A stretch of DNA of 64,000 nt from Diphasiastrum complanatum (Eukaryota; Streptophyta; Lycopodiopsida; Lycopodiales; Lycopodiaceae): contig CM055103.1 of NCBI GenBank assembly GCA_029204225.1, forward strand, positions 48,489,958 through 48,553,957. The letters are read 5' to 3'. Made by a program: the position numbers and the translations under genes. The notes beneath the pieces were generated by a model. The model worked only from the letters and a program-made list of their open reading frames with translations. It was not told where the DNA came from and did not search any database. Shown in pieces: positions 20,983-32,252 of the stretch. Each line of letters opens with the position of its first letter. Position 1 is the stretch's first letter.

Positions 20983-22090
20983 TGGTGGGCAGCTATGAAA
21001 TCTAATTACGAAGCTGCTTTCACTTGGCATAGCTTTAAAAAGCAAATTAAAGCCCACTTTTTGCCAAAAGAACATAAGAAAGATACTTTAGCTGCATTGG
21101 ACATCTTCAGGCAAAACCAAAATGAGAAGGTAGTTGAGTATGTAAAAAGATTTTGGGAGTTGCTTTTGAAAGTTTAGACTTTACATTCCATTTCCAAGAA
21201 AGAACAGAATAGAAAGTTCTATTCGGGTTTGCATAGAAGTATACAATATGGCTTAGATCTAGTACAAGCTGATACTTTGGAACAAGTCATATATTATGCT
21301 ACCAGAATTGAACTGCAGGATAATCATCGAATTGGAAGCGGAAACAAAAGAAAGGAACATCCCACCACTCAAACTCCAAAAGAGAAGACTCAACGCCTTT
21401 CCAAAGAACAAGTGCAAGCCTATCGCAAGGAAGGAAGATGCTTCAAGTGTGGGGAAAAGGGACACCTTTTCTTCAAATGTCCACTCAAAGATACCAAAGC
21501 TTCAAGTGTAGACAAAGGGAAGCAGGTTGCCGTACAAAGCATTGAAGACACTCAAAACCACGATCTCCTCAAGACATGGGGACAAGTCCATAACAAACTT
21601 TGTTTAATTCTCTTTGATGCAGGCTCCTCTCATAATTTCATCTCTTTTAAGCTTGCACAAGAGATAGGAGTTGGTTCTTTCTCTGAATCTATGCTTAAGG
21701 CTAAAGGTGCTTTTGTTGATGGTGATGCAAACATTTACCCTGTAATTGAAAAACTTAAGCTTCAAATCTTCGATTACTAAGAACCTATAGAATTCATGGT
21801 AGGTCCTTTACAGGGAGTAGATGTAATCTTAGGCATGCCTTGGCACAAAATGCACAACCCTCTGGTGGACTATAATAAGCATTTGATTTCATGGAAGCAC
21901 AAGGGTATAGATGTTAGTGTGCATGCAGGACAGAGTGGCGAAACAATCCCTTTGGTAAGCCATATTCAGGTATCAAAGGTACTAAGGAAAGCAGTATTTT
22001 CTTATTTGTTGTTTGTTCAAAGTATGGATGATGATGTTGATGGAAATACATATTCTTTGGACAGTAATAGAAAGACTTTTTACTAAAGTA
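20983..22090 (+). pseudogene. Gypsy copy 1: gag and protease
   Basis: Gag core AAFTWHSFKKQIKAHF and EKVVEYVKRFWELLLKV, then a stop at 21175. The frame then resumes through YGLDLVQADTLEQV to the CCHC knuckle RCFKCGEKGHLFFKCPL (21439-21485) and the aspartic protease site LILFDAGSSHNFIS (~21605), followed by GPLQGVDVILGMPWHKMHN. Stops at 21778 and 22084 break the polyprotein. Part of a plus-strand Ty3/gypsy chromovirus continuing to 24844. A close copy lies at 42.0-44.4 kb. Confidence 0.85.
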
Positions 22091-23400
22091 TTCTTCTTGT
22101 TTTTTTGATGAGCTACCAAAATCCTTACCCTCTGAAAGACCTGAAGATCATATGATAGACATTATCCCTGGAAGTTCCATACCCAATAGACCTCCCTATA
22201 GGGTAAGCCATTCTCAACAAGAAGAAATTTCTAAACAAATTAATTTGTTAGAAAAAGGTCTTATAAAACCTAGTAACTCCCCCTATTGCTCTCATGTACT
22301 TTTGGTACAAAAGAAAGATGGGAGTTTTAGGATGTGTGTGGACTATCGGGCTTTAAACAAGAATATAGTTAAGAACCGTTTTCCTATTCCAAGAATAGAT
22401 GACATTATGGATAGGATAAATGGATCTTGTACCTTTAGTAGAATTGATTTGACAAGTGGATACCACTAGATCAGAGTAGCACCCGAAGATGTCCATAAAA
22501 CTACCTTCAAGACTAACTCTGGCCTTTATGAATTTTTAGTGGTACCTTTTGGTCTTACTAGTGCTCCCGCAACATTGAATCTTTCGACCTCATAAACGTT
22601 TTGTAGGAACATTCTTTGATGATATCTTAGTCTTCAATGCAAATGAAGAAGAACATAAAAGACATTTAAATATCGTCTTTAGAACCCTACAAGAAAACTC
22701 ACTTCTCATAAAAGGTAAGAAAAGCGAATTCTTTCTAGAAAAGATACACTTTCTAGGACATATGATTTCAAAGGAAGAAATCCAAATGGACCCTTCAAAG
22801 ATTAAAGCCATACAAGACTGGACTAAACCAAGAAATATTCATAAAGTTCGGTCTTTCCTAGGCTTATGTTCCTATTATAAAAAGTACCATTTTGCTCATA
22901 TAGCCTCACCACTACATGAACTCACTAAGAAGAGAGTAAAATTTCATTGGTATAAGAAAGAGCAAAATGCCTTTGATAATCTGAAGCATGCACTTACCAC
23001 TGGACCTGTTCTTATCATTCCCGACCTTCGTAAACCTTTCTTTGTGGAAGTGGATGCAGGTTTAGACTATATTGGGGCACTCTTAAACCAAGAAGGTCAT
23101 GTTGTAGCCTTTGAAACCAGACGACTTCAAGGGGCAGAAGTACAGTATGACATTTATGAAAAAGAACGTTTTGCCATTATTCATGCCCTTAAGTTATGGA
23201 AGCACTATCTACTAGGAAATGATTTCCTAGTTAAAACAGATCATCAAAGCCTTAGGTACTTTTTCACCCAGCAACTAATTCGAGAAAAACATCTAAAATG
23301 GGCTAACTACCTTAGCACTTTCCATTTTCAGCTACTTCATCACCCAGGAAAGGACAATAAGGTCGCCGATGCATTATCAAGAATCCCCAAGGTCAACCAT
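22091..23400 (+). pseudogene. Gypsy copy 1: reverse transcriptase and RNase H
   Basis: RT starts with NRPPYRVSHSQQEEI, then VQKKDGSFRMCVDYRALNK and SRIDLTSGYH, interrupted by TAG at 22468. A 17-base deletion near 22577 (relative to the copy at 43796) shifts frame just before the catalytic box FFDDILVF (~22612). The thumb (VRSFLGLCSYYKKY) and RNase H follow: VEVDAGLDYIGALLNQEG, YEKERFAIIHALKLWKHYL and VKTDHQSLRYFFTQ (catalytic Asp, Glu, Asp all present). The tail [17 protein letters not shown] is the normal end of RNase H. Not functional as read. Confidence 0.9.
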
Positions 23401-24313
23401 ATTTCTCTAGCATATCACGAGGATTTCCTTCCTATGAAAAGTATGTATGCTAGTGATTCCGACTTCCAGCATATCTTTGAAATATTTGAAAGAAATCAAA
23501 GTCATAAAGACTATGTTTTGAAAGAAAGATATTTATTCAAAGAAGATAAGCTATGTATTCCTATAGCATTTAGAACCAAGATCCTTCAAGAAACCCATAG
23601 TCCTCCCTATGCAGGACATAGAGGAATCCCTTGAACTCTGGAAGCTCTGAAAAGATTCTTTTATTGGCCTACCATGCATCGAGACACAAGGCATTACATA
23701 AATGCATGTCTAGTCTGTCAACATAATAAAGATGAGCGAGGATTAAAAACTCTAGGGTTACTTCATCCCTTGCCTATCCTTGAAGCACCCTGGGAACATA
23801 TTACCATGGACTTTATCTCTGGGTTCCCTAAAACCAAAAATGGAAATGAGATGATATGGACTATCATTGATAGATTTAGCAAACAGGCTTATTCCTTGTA
23901 AAAAAAAGCTTAAAGGACCCAAAGCTGCTCATTTGTTTGTTCCTTACATCTTTAGGTTGCATGGACTACCCAAAAGTATAGTGTCGGATCGGGATACGAG
24001 ATTTACTAGCAACTTTTGGAGAGCCCTTTTTGATAATCTGGGGACAACCCTTAAATTCTTTTCTTCCTTTCAACCCCAGACTGATGGTCAAAGTGAAATT
24101 ACTAATCGAACCATCATAGATTTGTTGAGAAATTATGTAAGTGGTCAGAAGACTCAATGGGAACACTATATTCCTATTCTAGAATTTGCATACAATAACA
24201 CCGTTCATTCTTCTATTGGTAAAGCGCCTTTTGAAGTAATGTATGGAAAATCAATTCTGCCTCCTGTATTAAGGACTAAAGAAAAGATATTTGCCTCAAA
24301 TGAATTTGTGTAG
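23401..24313 (+). pseudogene. Gypsy copy 1: integrase
   Basis: The zinc-binding HHCC part is GHRGIP followed by a TGA, then RFFYWPTMHRDTRHYINAC and CLVCQHNKD. The catalytic core has ITMDFISGFP (first Asp), VSDRDTRFTSNFW (second Asp) and QTDGQSEITNRT (Glu), then YNNTVHSSIGKAPFEVMYG. Stops or slips at 23632, 23899 and 24311 break the frame. The DDE triad itself is conserved. Confidence 0.88.
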
Positions 24314-24844
24314 GATTATCAAGACACCTTTTCAAAGGTTCAGCAATCCATTGCAAATGCACAACAGAAACAGCAAAAAAGTGCAAATATGCGTCGGAGG
24401 GCAATCAAGTACGAAGAAGGAGAACTAGTTCTCCTAAAATTTGAAAAGAAAAAACTCAGGAAAAAGAAGGGCAGCATGAAACTCTACCCAAAACTAGCCC
24501 AAAAGTATTATGGACCTTTTAAAGTCAAGAAAGTAATCAATGAGGTTACAGACTTACCTATTACTTGGAAAATCCATAACAAATTCCATGTAAGCTTGCT
24601 AAAGAAATTCAATGGTCCGGAACCAAAAGGATTTACAGATTTCGAACCACCAGAAGTTCAAGGAATTGAAGAAATCCTTCAACCTAAGCAGATCTTCATG
24701 CTCAAGACAAGAACTAGGATAACTTCTACATTATACCTCCTCAAATTTAAGAACTATCCTACTACGGATGCAAGATGGATGGAAGAAGAATTCTTCCAAG
24801 AGTATCTAGAAATATTAAATGTTTATTTGAAAAATGTCCGTTGA
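24314..24844 (+). pseudogene. Gypsy copy 1: integrase tail and chromodomain
   Basis: The frame from 24389 carries the GPY-type tail (LAQKYYGPFKVKKVINEV, NKFHVSLLKKF) and ends with TSTLYLLKFKNYPTTDARWM, a chromodomain of the chromovirus lineage (YLxKWKxYP...W). Chromodomains steer integration toward marked chromatin. The ORF ends at 24844; I do not see a recognisable polypurine tract or 3' LTR behind it. Confidence 0.85.
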
Positions 24845-25899
24845 GGACAACGCTTAATGCATCGGAGTGAATGTAAAATTGTATAGACCAAATTGACCAA
24901 GAAATAAAGGCTATCCAATCTTCCATTCTTTTTGTATGAAACGTATTTTGAATATTAGAGCTTACTACTCTAACTGCTGAATGATGAGTGCAGGTATCAT
25001 TACCTGAAGACAAGAAATGAAACTATAGAGCAATGCTAACAGATTGATATCCAGGTTCTAGAAATAGAATCTAATGATGAACCATTTGATGGTATGGCTT
25101 CTAACCTTTTCCTAAGGGCATGTGCAGGTACTAAGAAGAGTACCTCAGGAAAGAATCCAAAGAAGCTTCTTAAAGCTTAAAGATGGTACCTGAAGAAGGC
25201 TCAATCGAGTCTATAAAGAAGGCTCACTCGAGTCTATAAAGACTAGGAGAAGAAACCAAAGGACTGATCACCCTTTGTGTCACACTCCACTATGATTGGG
25301 GATGGGCAACCCCTAGAAAAAAGAGCCTAGGAATTGATGAAAATTATGCAAGGTAAGATGGACATATACAAAGCCTTTCCCATGACATGAAAAACACTTG
25401 GGTGGATCCCAATGTTGTACATAAAGAAATATTCAACTTAAAAGTGACTAGCATTGAATGTTAGGCTACCTACCTTCTATCCTTATCAATATGTAACTTA
25501 CCTACTTTTCCACATGGCTTGAAAGCAATAGGACACCTAGGAAAATGCGCCCTCCTACTCCTCCCCTTTTGCTCTAACTAAGTGATAAACACTCTCTCAT
25601 ACCTATACACCTCACCCTCTCACTTTACTTATCCTAGAGTCTCCCTTACACCTCTCACACTTATTTTGGACACCTAGCCACTTCCTAAAGACTACACATT
25701 CCCTATGAAAGGACTAACTCGCCCCTCTCCCTCATTATTCATCTCCCATTCATTTTTGCTTTCTCTCTTGCTCTTGCTTGTGTGTGTGTAGGTGCTTGGA
25801 AGAAAGCTTGGAGCTATGGCTTGAGCAAGATCTATCAAGCTTGGACTGAAATCACTTTTTGGAACCACTTTCACACACACTCACTTTCTCATACCTCTT

Positions 25900-25902
<3 letters not shown>
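24845..25902. other. Non-coding DNA after the gypsy element
   Basis: No gene seen. A ~24-base direct duplication (AGAAGGCTCA-TCGAGTCTATA) occurs at 25194-25242. Confidence 0.4.

Positions 25903-25963
<61 letters not shown>
25903..25963. repeat. (CT)n microsatellite, ~61 bp
   Basis: Uninterrupted CT dinucleotides. Confidence 0.98.
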
Positions 25964-25968
<5 letters not shown>

Positions 25969-25976
25969 AAAACTTT

Positions 25977-26229
25977 CACCATCCATAAGACTGATGGCCA
26001 TGCATGTCACACCATCCATGACTTGATGGCTTTGCATGTCACACCATCCGTAACTTGATGGCTTTGCATGTCACACCATCCACGACTTGATGGCTTTGCA
26101 TGTCACATCATCCATGACTTGATGACTTTGCATGTCACACCATCCATGACTTGATGGCTTTGCATGTCACACCATCCATGACTTGATGACTTTGCATGTC
26201 ACATCATCCATAACTTTTTCGTCATGCAT
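25977..26229. repeat. 32-bp minisatellite, ~8 copies
   Basis: Head-to-tail units of the form CACCATCCATGACTTGATGG followed by CTTTGCATGTCA, with unit variants (CGTAAC, CACGAC, GATGAC). The first and last copies are diverged. There are no unique spacers of constant length, so it is not a CRISPR-like array. Confidence 0.92.
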
Positions 26230-26556
26230 GTCTGATTTAGGAGTTGCATATCTGATTTGGGAACTTGCATGTATGAAATTGAAGTCTGCATGTTGAAATT
26301 GAAGCTTGCATGTCAAATTGGATTCATGCATGCCATACCTACTGATGTCAAATGCCTATGCATGTTCTTTTCTTGAACAGTAAGTCCTTGCATGTCATAA
26401 GGAACCACTTTTCTTGGTATAAGATTATTTAAGATCCAAAATTTGTAAACTTTTGGTTGATGTAAAAGATCTAAGAATCCATCTTCCCAAAACCACTGTA
26501 TATGTAATTGGCCTTGGGCCAATTGATCTTGCATAATTTGAAAAGAAAAAATTTTC

Positions 26557-26578
26557 GGGGGGGGGGGGGGGGGGGGGG
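26557..26578. repeat. Poly-G run of 22
   Basis: Twenty-two consecutive G. Real or an assembly or sequencing artefact cannot be told from one sequence. Confidence 0.95.
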
Positions 26579-26801
26579 TCCCCATCTTGACCCCTCAACA
26601 AGTCTCTTGAATGAATGATTTTGTGATTGAATGTTAAAGCTCTTTCCTAAGTTTTTGAGTTCTTTTTCAAGTTCTATTTAACAGTGTTATGATGATTTGT
26701 TCTTTTTAAGTCACAACTTCTAAAGTCAGGACTTTAGAGATAGTAGACGTTCACTTCATGTTCACATATTGATACAGATTAACATCTGACAGTAAATTTC
26801 T

Positions 26802-27300
26802 CTACCAAAATGCATTCTTGATAGATTGAGAGGCAGCAATATATTCTGGTTCTATAGAAGAAAGTGTGATGGAGGTTTGCTTACGACTGTTCCATGATAT
26901 AGGATCGTTGTTGGAGAAGAATGTAAATCCAGATGTGGACTTACGATTGTCTACATCTCTTAACCAGCTTGCATAAGAATATCCACTAAGCCGATGAAGA
27001 TTGTCATTGCTAACATCTCCATAGCAGATGCACTGGTCCATGGTAGCTCAAATATACCTCATGGCTCTTATGAGAGTCTTCTAATGGGTAATGCCAAGAT
27101 TAGCCATATATTGGCTGAGTGAGCTTACTACAAAAGAATATCTGATCTTGTATAGACCATTGTGTACATGAGAGACCCAAGTATCGATCGATAAGGATAC
27201 TCTCTCATCTGTTCCTCTTCTTGCTTGGTCTAGGGACATTGGTCCTTTGACAAATGCAGGCCTGGATCCATCGGTGAGTGAGCTAATTTACAATTCATTA
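26802..27300 (-). pseudogene. Copia RNase H and RT end
   Basis: The minus strand reads GYSYASWLRDVDNRKSTSGF and NSRKQTSITLSSIEPEYIAA, the copia RNase H region (first Asp and the Glu in SSxExEY). Before it is the RT tail YISQQKYLHNVLNRYNLMNC and SPMDPGLHLSKDQCP, fused in frame to the upstream ORF. The 3' LTR is not evident to the left. Confidence 0.75.
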
Positions 27301-28722
27301 GATTGTATCTGTTAAGAACATTGTGAAGATACTTTTGTTGAGAGATATAAATCAGTCGTCTCACTCTATCTTTCAGCGAAGGATTTTTCATCAGACAACA
27401 AATGTCTGAATGTACAATGTCTAACAATCCTCTAGCAATATGCCGATGGGTTGATTTAAATGGTCTCCTAGTCTGCTTACCAACTAGACAGTCTTGACAA
27501 ATAGGTAACTCAACTTTATCATGAGGATAGTCGAGATCGGGAACAATAGATTGTTTTGACATTTGTTGTACAACAACATAATTCAAGTGACCAAGTCTAT
27601 AATGCAAAAGTAAACTTTTATTTGCATGAATAGAAATATTGAACGCCCTACTAGAGGCAGAAAAGCAATGACTTAATTTATACAAGTATCCATGCCTCTT
27701 TCCGAGTGCTAGGATCTTGCCTGTCCTATCAACTACTTTGCACTGATCACATTCAAATTCTACTCTATGTCCTAGATCTGTGATTCTGCTTACAAAGAGT
27801 AGATTCGTAGACAAATTTGGTACATACAGGACTTTAGACAGAAGGTTGGACTGACTCATTGCAAAGTTTAGTCTTACAATTCCTTCACCTTTAATAGATT
27901 GTGTGCTATTGTCGCCAAGGTGAACATATTTCTTGTTACTATAAGGTGTATAGGACTCGAAACAGCCAATGAGGCTGGTCATGTGCTGAGTGGCTCCGGA
28001 ATCCAAGAACCAAGAACTGTCGTCGGATGCTCCTTGATGACTGGTCATGAAGGCATCATGATCCGCTTCTTGAATAGGTTGTGAAGCTTCTGCAACTGCA
28101 TTTGTCACTTGATTCGACTGCCCCTTGTTGTTGTTCTTTGCGTGCAGTATGCGGCAGTCTTGAATTTTGTGGTTGTTTCGCTTGCAGCATCTGCAGAACA
28201 ACTTTTTTGTCTGCGGATTTGACTGTTCTTTGTGTTGTGCTGGTTTCTCGTCTGGCTTTGATTGCTTCGGCCTTTCTTCTTCTGCTGCTTAGTCGTGCTC
28301 TTCATTTGTACATCAATATTTGAAAATTTATCTTTTCTCAAATATTTCACCATGTTGTCTAATTTTTTCCAAACTTCTACTTTGTGTATACGAGTAGAAC
28401 CTTCTTCTTTGAAATCTTGAGTTGCAACAATAATTTGTTTCCAAACCGAGTATTGAATCTTGGATTGTTTGCCAGAATAATTTGATAAAAATCTTTGAGC
28501 TTTGGATCTTCCAATGCTCGGCTTGCATGGAATATTTTCTGTTTTACCTGATAGCTTGTCGTCTTTTTTTATTTTAACATGGCCTTTATGTAAGCCTGTT
28601 TTAGACAACACATCCTCTAATCTGAAAATAGCTTCTTTCGCAAATGCCTCTGGCTCGAAATTCCATGCAAACAAGATTTGAAGATATATCATTTTTTCTA
28701 TTATACACACCTCTGCATGCAA
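27230..28722 (-). pseudogene. Copia gag, protease and pre-integrase, with integrase and RT deleted
   Basis: Minus strand. The gag end has KKLDNMVKYLRKDKFSN, then the knuckle CRCCKRNNHKIQDCRIL, protease SSWFLDSGATQHMTS, and VLYVPNLSTNLLFVSRITDLG. The pre-integrase HxxH..CxxC region follows (YRLGHLNYVVVQQMS, CQDCLVGKQTRRPFKS), and the frame continues 323 residues without a stop. After HSDICCLMKNPSL it jumps directly to the end of RT, so about 2 kb coding integrase core and most RT is missing without breaking the frame. A second copy of the gag segment lies at 34.15-34.56 kb. Confidence 0.85.
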
Positions 28723-29691
28723 TGTACAGATATGAACATTCAGAAGATAAATTGGTAGTACGAGTTTCCAATTAGAATCTTCTCGATCTTTTCAATATTC
28801 ATGTACTCCTTGTTATGTCTTTTGTTGTCTTCATGCAGTACAAACAAAGGTGTTTGGAGTTAACGCCATGGGATACATTGAACATACATTTTAATGTCTT
28901 CAGATCTCCTGCTAAATGCATTCTATGTTGAAAGTGCCAATTCCATAAATTATTGAGTGGAACTCCCTCCATGTGATTTTTTTATGGTCGCATGATATGA
29001 CGTTCTATTAAATATCCATGAGAGAATGTCATGGTCTTCTTTCATCACTTATAAGAGAAAACAAAAAACGTGATTTAGCCTCATAATATTAACACAGAGA
29101 AGATTTGCCAAATGAAATTCATATTAAAATGAATATCCCTATTGATTATGCAAAGGAACTGCTATATCTAAAATGTTGCCAACCACCAGATATCATTTTC
29201 TGATTGAACACTGAAATTGAGGCCTTCTGAGTCTCCTGAATTTGAAAGTGCTCCATTCATGATCGTAAGACTGACTCTCTCCATTTTTTGACCATTTATA
29301 ATTTCAAACTCATCTAACTTGAGAACAACTATCAACTTGTTATTGACATTCTCATTTGTAATACCATAAAAAATTATGATGAATGTTAGTAGCTGATTAA
29401 TATCAATAAATAAATTGTTGAAATAGTTATATGCTAGACATTATCCTTTTGAGCAATACACTTTATTGATATGAGATGGATTACCAACTATTGTCTGCAT
29501 ATCTTGGTTTAACATGTCCTTTTTTTTTTAAAAGATGAAATGGTCGCTAGTGTATAAAGCGTGAGAATCAGTTGAGGAACTTGAGGCTTTGTTCCTCCGC
29601 GTGTCTGACACTTAGTTATAGAGCAAAAAGACAATTACTTTATCGGCTAGTAGAGTCTTCTACTATGGAAGCTTATCAGGCTACGAAAATA
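28723..29691 (-). other. 5' region of the deleted Copia, no gene recognised
   Basis: Between the primer site and gag on the minus strand. Too decayed to read as gag; no other feature seen. Confidence 0.4.
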
Positions 29692-29703
29692 GCTCTGATA
29701 CCA
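29692..29703 (-). promoter_or_regulatory. Copia primer-binding site
   Basis: The minus strand is TGGTATCAGAGC, a perfect match to the plant copia initiator-Met site, adjacent to an LTR that starts at 29704. Confidence 0.9.
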
Positions 29704-29979
29704 TGTTGGAGAAAGAGGGTGTGTGAGTGTGAGAAACAAAAAAAATAGCTTAAAAAGAAAATGAACACGAAGAGAAGCGAACTCGAGAAACGAACTTGAA
29801 CAGAAAGTGTTCGTGCGCAGTAAAATGAGCTATATTACTCTTTTCCTAAGCATGACTACGCCTATCAGAAACGAACAGAGTGTTAGTGATAGAAATCACG
29901 ATCGATCTGATTACGTAGCCAGATATTAACAAAACATTAGATAATTTGTCGCGAACAGCTAGACAACTTATTAGTCGCA
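29704..29979 (-). repeat. 5' LTR of the deleted Copia
   Basis: Starts TGTTGGAGAAAGAG right after the primer site. The outer end is probably near TCGCA at 29979, where another LTR begins shortly after. The end position is approximate. It resembles the start of the LTR at 54740 (TGTTGGGGAAAG). Confidence 0.6.
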
Positions 29980-30455
29980 AATGATTGTTGTGGGTATTTC
30001 CTATACATAAATAAATAAGTGGGTCCCACCACTTAAAGTACTGTTGGCCAAGCCTTACCTTGTGGGCCCCACCACAGTACATTGTACAGTTAGAATAATA
30101 AAGTGTGAGGGCACTGGCGTCTTGCGTGTGTAAGCCCAACCCAATGAGCACGCAAAATGGTTAGGTAGAACTTGAATAAAAGACTTGGGGCCTTAGTTAG
30201 AATAAATTAATTAAAAAGCCCAAAGTCAAGTTCATAAGGTTCTAAGTTAAAAGGGAATCTCTCAAACTCACATGAATCATGTGAGTTTGGCCCTTTTCCA
30301 AATGAACCATTAGATTGAAATTCAATTAGTTTGAAGGGCTAGGATGTCATTGTAAATAGGCCAATGAGAGCCAAGATGGCCCTCCCTCCTCAACTATATA
30401 AGGAGGCCATTTTTCATTGTACACATCTTCTATTCTTCTTAATAAAGCTCTCTCG

Positions 30456-30462
<7 letters not shown>

Positions 30463-30527
<65 letters not shown>
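30463..30527. repeat. (CT)n microsatellite inside the LTR
   Basis: Pure CT, with interrupted CTCTCG units just before. Confidence 0.98.
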
Positions 30528-30529
<2 letters not shown>

Positions 30530-30697
30530 ATTGGGATAGACTAGCTTTGGGTAGGCGCTCGAGCCCCCAAGGCCTTTCTCAACTTAGGCTCTCTCTCCCT
30601 CTCTCTCCAAGGGTGAATGGTGCATAGCTATGGATAGGCGCTCGAGCCCCCATAGCCCCAACCATCCTTGGGGAACTCTCTACTCTCTCTCTTCTCT

Positions 30698-30701
<4 letters not shown>

Positions 30702-30780
<79 letters not shown>
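30702..30780. repeat. Second (CT)n microsatellite inside the LTR
   Basis: Pure CT run of ~79 bases, preceded by interrupted CTCTT units from 30669. Confidence 0.98.
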
Positions 30781-30782
<2 letters not shown>

Positions 30783-30886
30783 CTCTCTCTGTTTTCTTTC
30801 TCTATCTCCCTTCTCTCTCTCTTGCTATGCAGGTGTGCACGGGTGGCTCCCAGTGAACGGACCCCTATACTATAATCGAGTACAAT

Positions 30887-30904
30887 TGGTGCCGTTGTCG
30901 GGGA
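30887..30904 (+). promoter_or_regulatory. Gypsy-type primer-binding site
   Basis: TGGTGCCGTTGTCGGGGA, close to the TGGCGCCGTTGCCGGGGA site of plant Athila/Tat-type gypsy elements (two mismatches). It fixes the LTR edge at 30884. Confidence 0.85.
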
Positions 30905-32252
30905 GCACCAACATTGCTCACCGCATAGCTGCCTTTCAAACTCTCTATTTCTTCACTCCTCTCTCCACTCTTTTCTGCTTCCTCCCCCTCACCTCCTCTT
31001 TTCCCATTCTCCGGAATCTTCCATTTCCATTACAAAAAACCCAAGCCCTCAAGGGATTAGTCTTGTTTTTTAAGTAGTAATTTTAATCTTGTAGGAAATA
31101 TATTGTGTACTTAATATTTGATTAAGGTTTTTTCCAAATTGCCCACTATTATGACTTTAGTTCACTTTTTTCAAGCTTTCCCCCCTCCTTCATTTTTTCA
31201 AAGTACTCTTTTCTGTTTTCTAATCATTTTATTTTTTTAAGTTTCCCCTCCCTTCTCATAAGTTACCTAAGTATTTTTTAAGCTTTTCGTTTTCCTGGTT
31301 CTTTAACTCTCTTTTACATTTCTTTCTCAAACTAGTTTTTTTTCCCTTCGAGTCTCTTCACGTTCGATCGGTTACTTTTCATTTTTTACGGCATCGTCAA
31401 AAAAAAAAAAAAAAAGCAAATAACAAACTTTTGTAAAGGCCTCTGAAGTTCCATCTTAGTCTCATTAAGACCAAGACACAGAGAAATTTGCAAGGGTTTG
31501 TTGTCAGCCAAAAAAAAAAAAAAAAACAAACAACAAACTTTTGTAAAGGCCTCTGAAGTTCCATCTTAGTCTCACTAAGACTAGGACACAGAAAAATCTG
31601 CAAGGGTTTGTTGTTAACAAAAAAAAAAAAGATTAAAAAACACAACAAACAAACTTTTGTAGAGGCCTCTGAAGTTCCATCTCGTTGAGACCAGGACACA
31701 GAGAAATCTGCAAGGGTTTATTTTTCTATAAAAAATAAAAATACGAATTGGGCCATTAGCCTCGTTGGGAAGCGACCCTATCTTTGATAGCTCCTCCCAT
31801 GACTGTCAAAGGCCCTTTTCTATAAAAAATATTATAATAATTTTAGCCCAAGCCTCTTTGGTGAGTGACTTTGTCTTTGGTAGACTCCTCCCAAGACCGC
31901 CAAGGCTAAAGCGAGTTATAGTTGGTATTGAAAAATCCTTCTATAAACTTGCGGAGAAGTGTCAAAAAGTAGTTTTTTGAAGCAAAACTAACCCTTTGCC
32001 AAAAAATCTACATAAGTACTTTTTCAACTATCATCCCTCGTCATAAGACTTTCGTTGGAAGGGCATAATTGAATTTATTTATAAAATCTACCCTTGCCCA
32101 AACCGTGAATGTTCTAGACAAAGGAATATTTCTGCTTTTCTTTTCCTCTTCCATCTCCTCATCATCAATTCCCTCATACACATTTCCCCCAATCTCTCTC
32201 TCGTACATCACCACACCACTCCATATCATCTTCATCTTGCACACAACAGGAC
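30905..32252 (+). other. Long leader of the gag-only element
   Basis: Non-coding and pyrimidine-rich. Holds the triple repeat at 31418-31735 and a later pair of similar blocks (CCTCGTTGGGAAGCGACC / CCTCTTTGGTGAGTGACT). Long leaders are usual for Tat-type elements. Confidence 0.6.
31418..31735. repeat. Three tandem copies of a ~105-115 bp unit with A-tracts
   Basis: Each unit contains AACTTTTGTAAAGGCCTCTG, AAGTTCCATCTTAGTCTCA, GGACACAGA and TGCAAGGGTTTGTTG, and is separated by a run of 11-18 A. The third copy has lost part of its middle. Confidence 0.9.

Larger units (their letters stand above)
29989..30884 (+). repeat. 5' LTR of a gag-only gypsy-type element (896 bp)
   Basis: TGTGGGTATTTCC...CGAGTACA, followed at once by a gypsy-type primer site. 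Contains a TATA box (CTATATAAGG, ~30394) and AATAAAG (~30441), then two long CT tracts. A module GGCGCTCGAGCCCCCA occurs twice (~30556 and ~30638), once after each tract. No second LTR was found, so the element is cut at its 3' end. Confidence 0.75.

Noticed and set aside
25977-26229. Repeat array as CRISPR
   Set aside because: Plant DNA, contiguous units without unique spacers; an ordinary minisatellite.
30364-30875. Long Ser-Leu ORFs over the CT tracts (also at 46.7 and 54.8 kb)
   Set aside because: Products of dinucleotide repeats, not genes.
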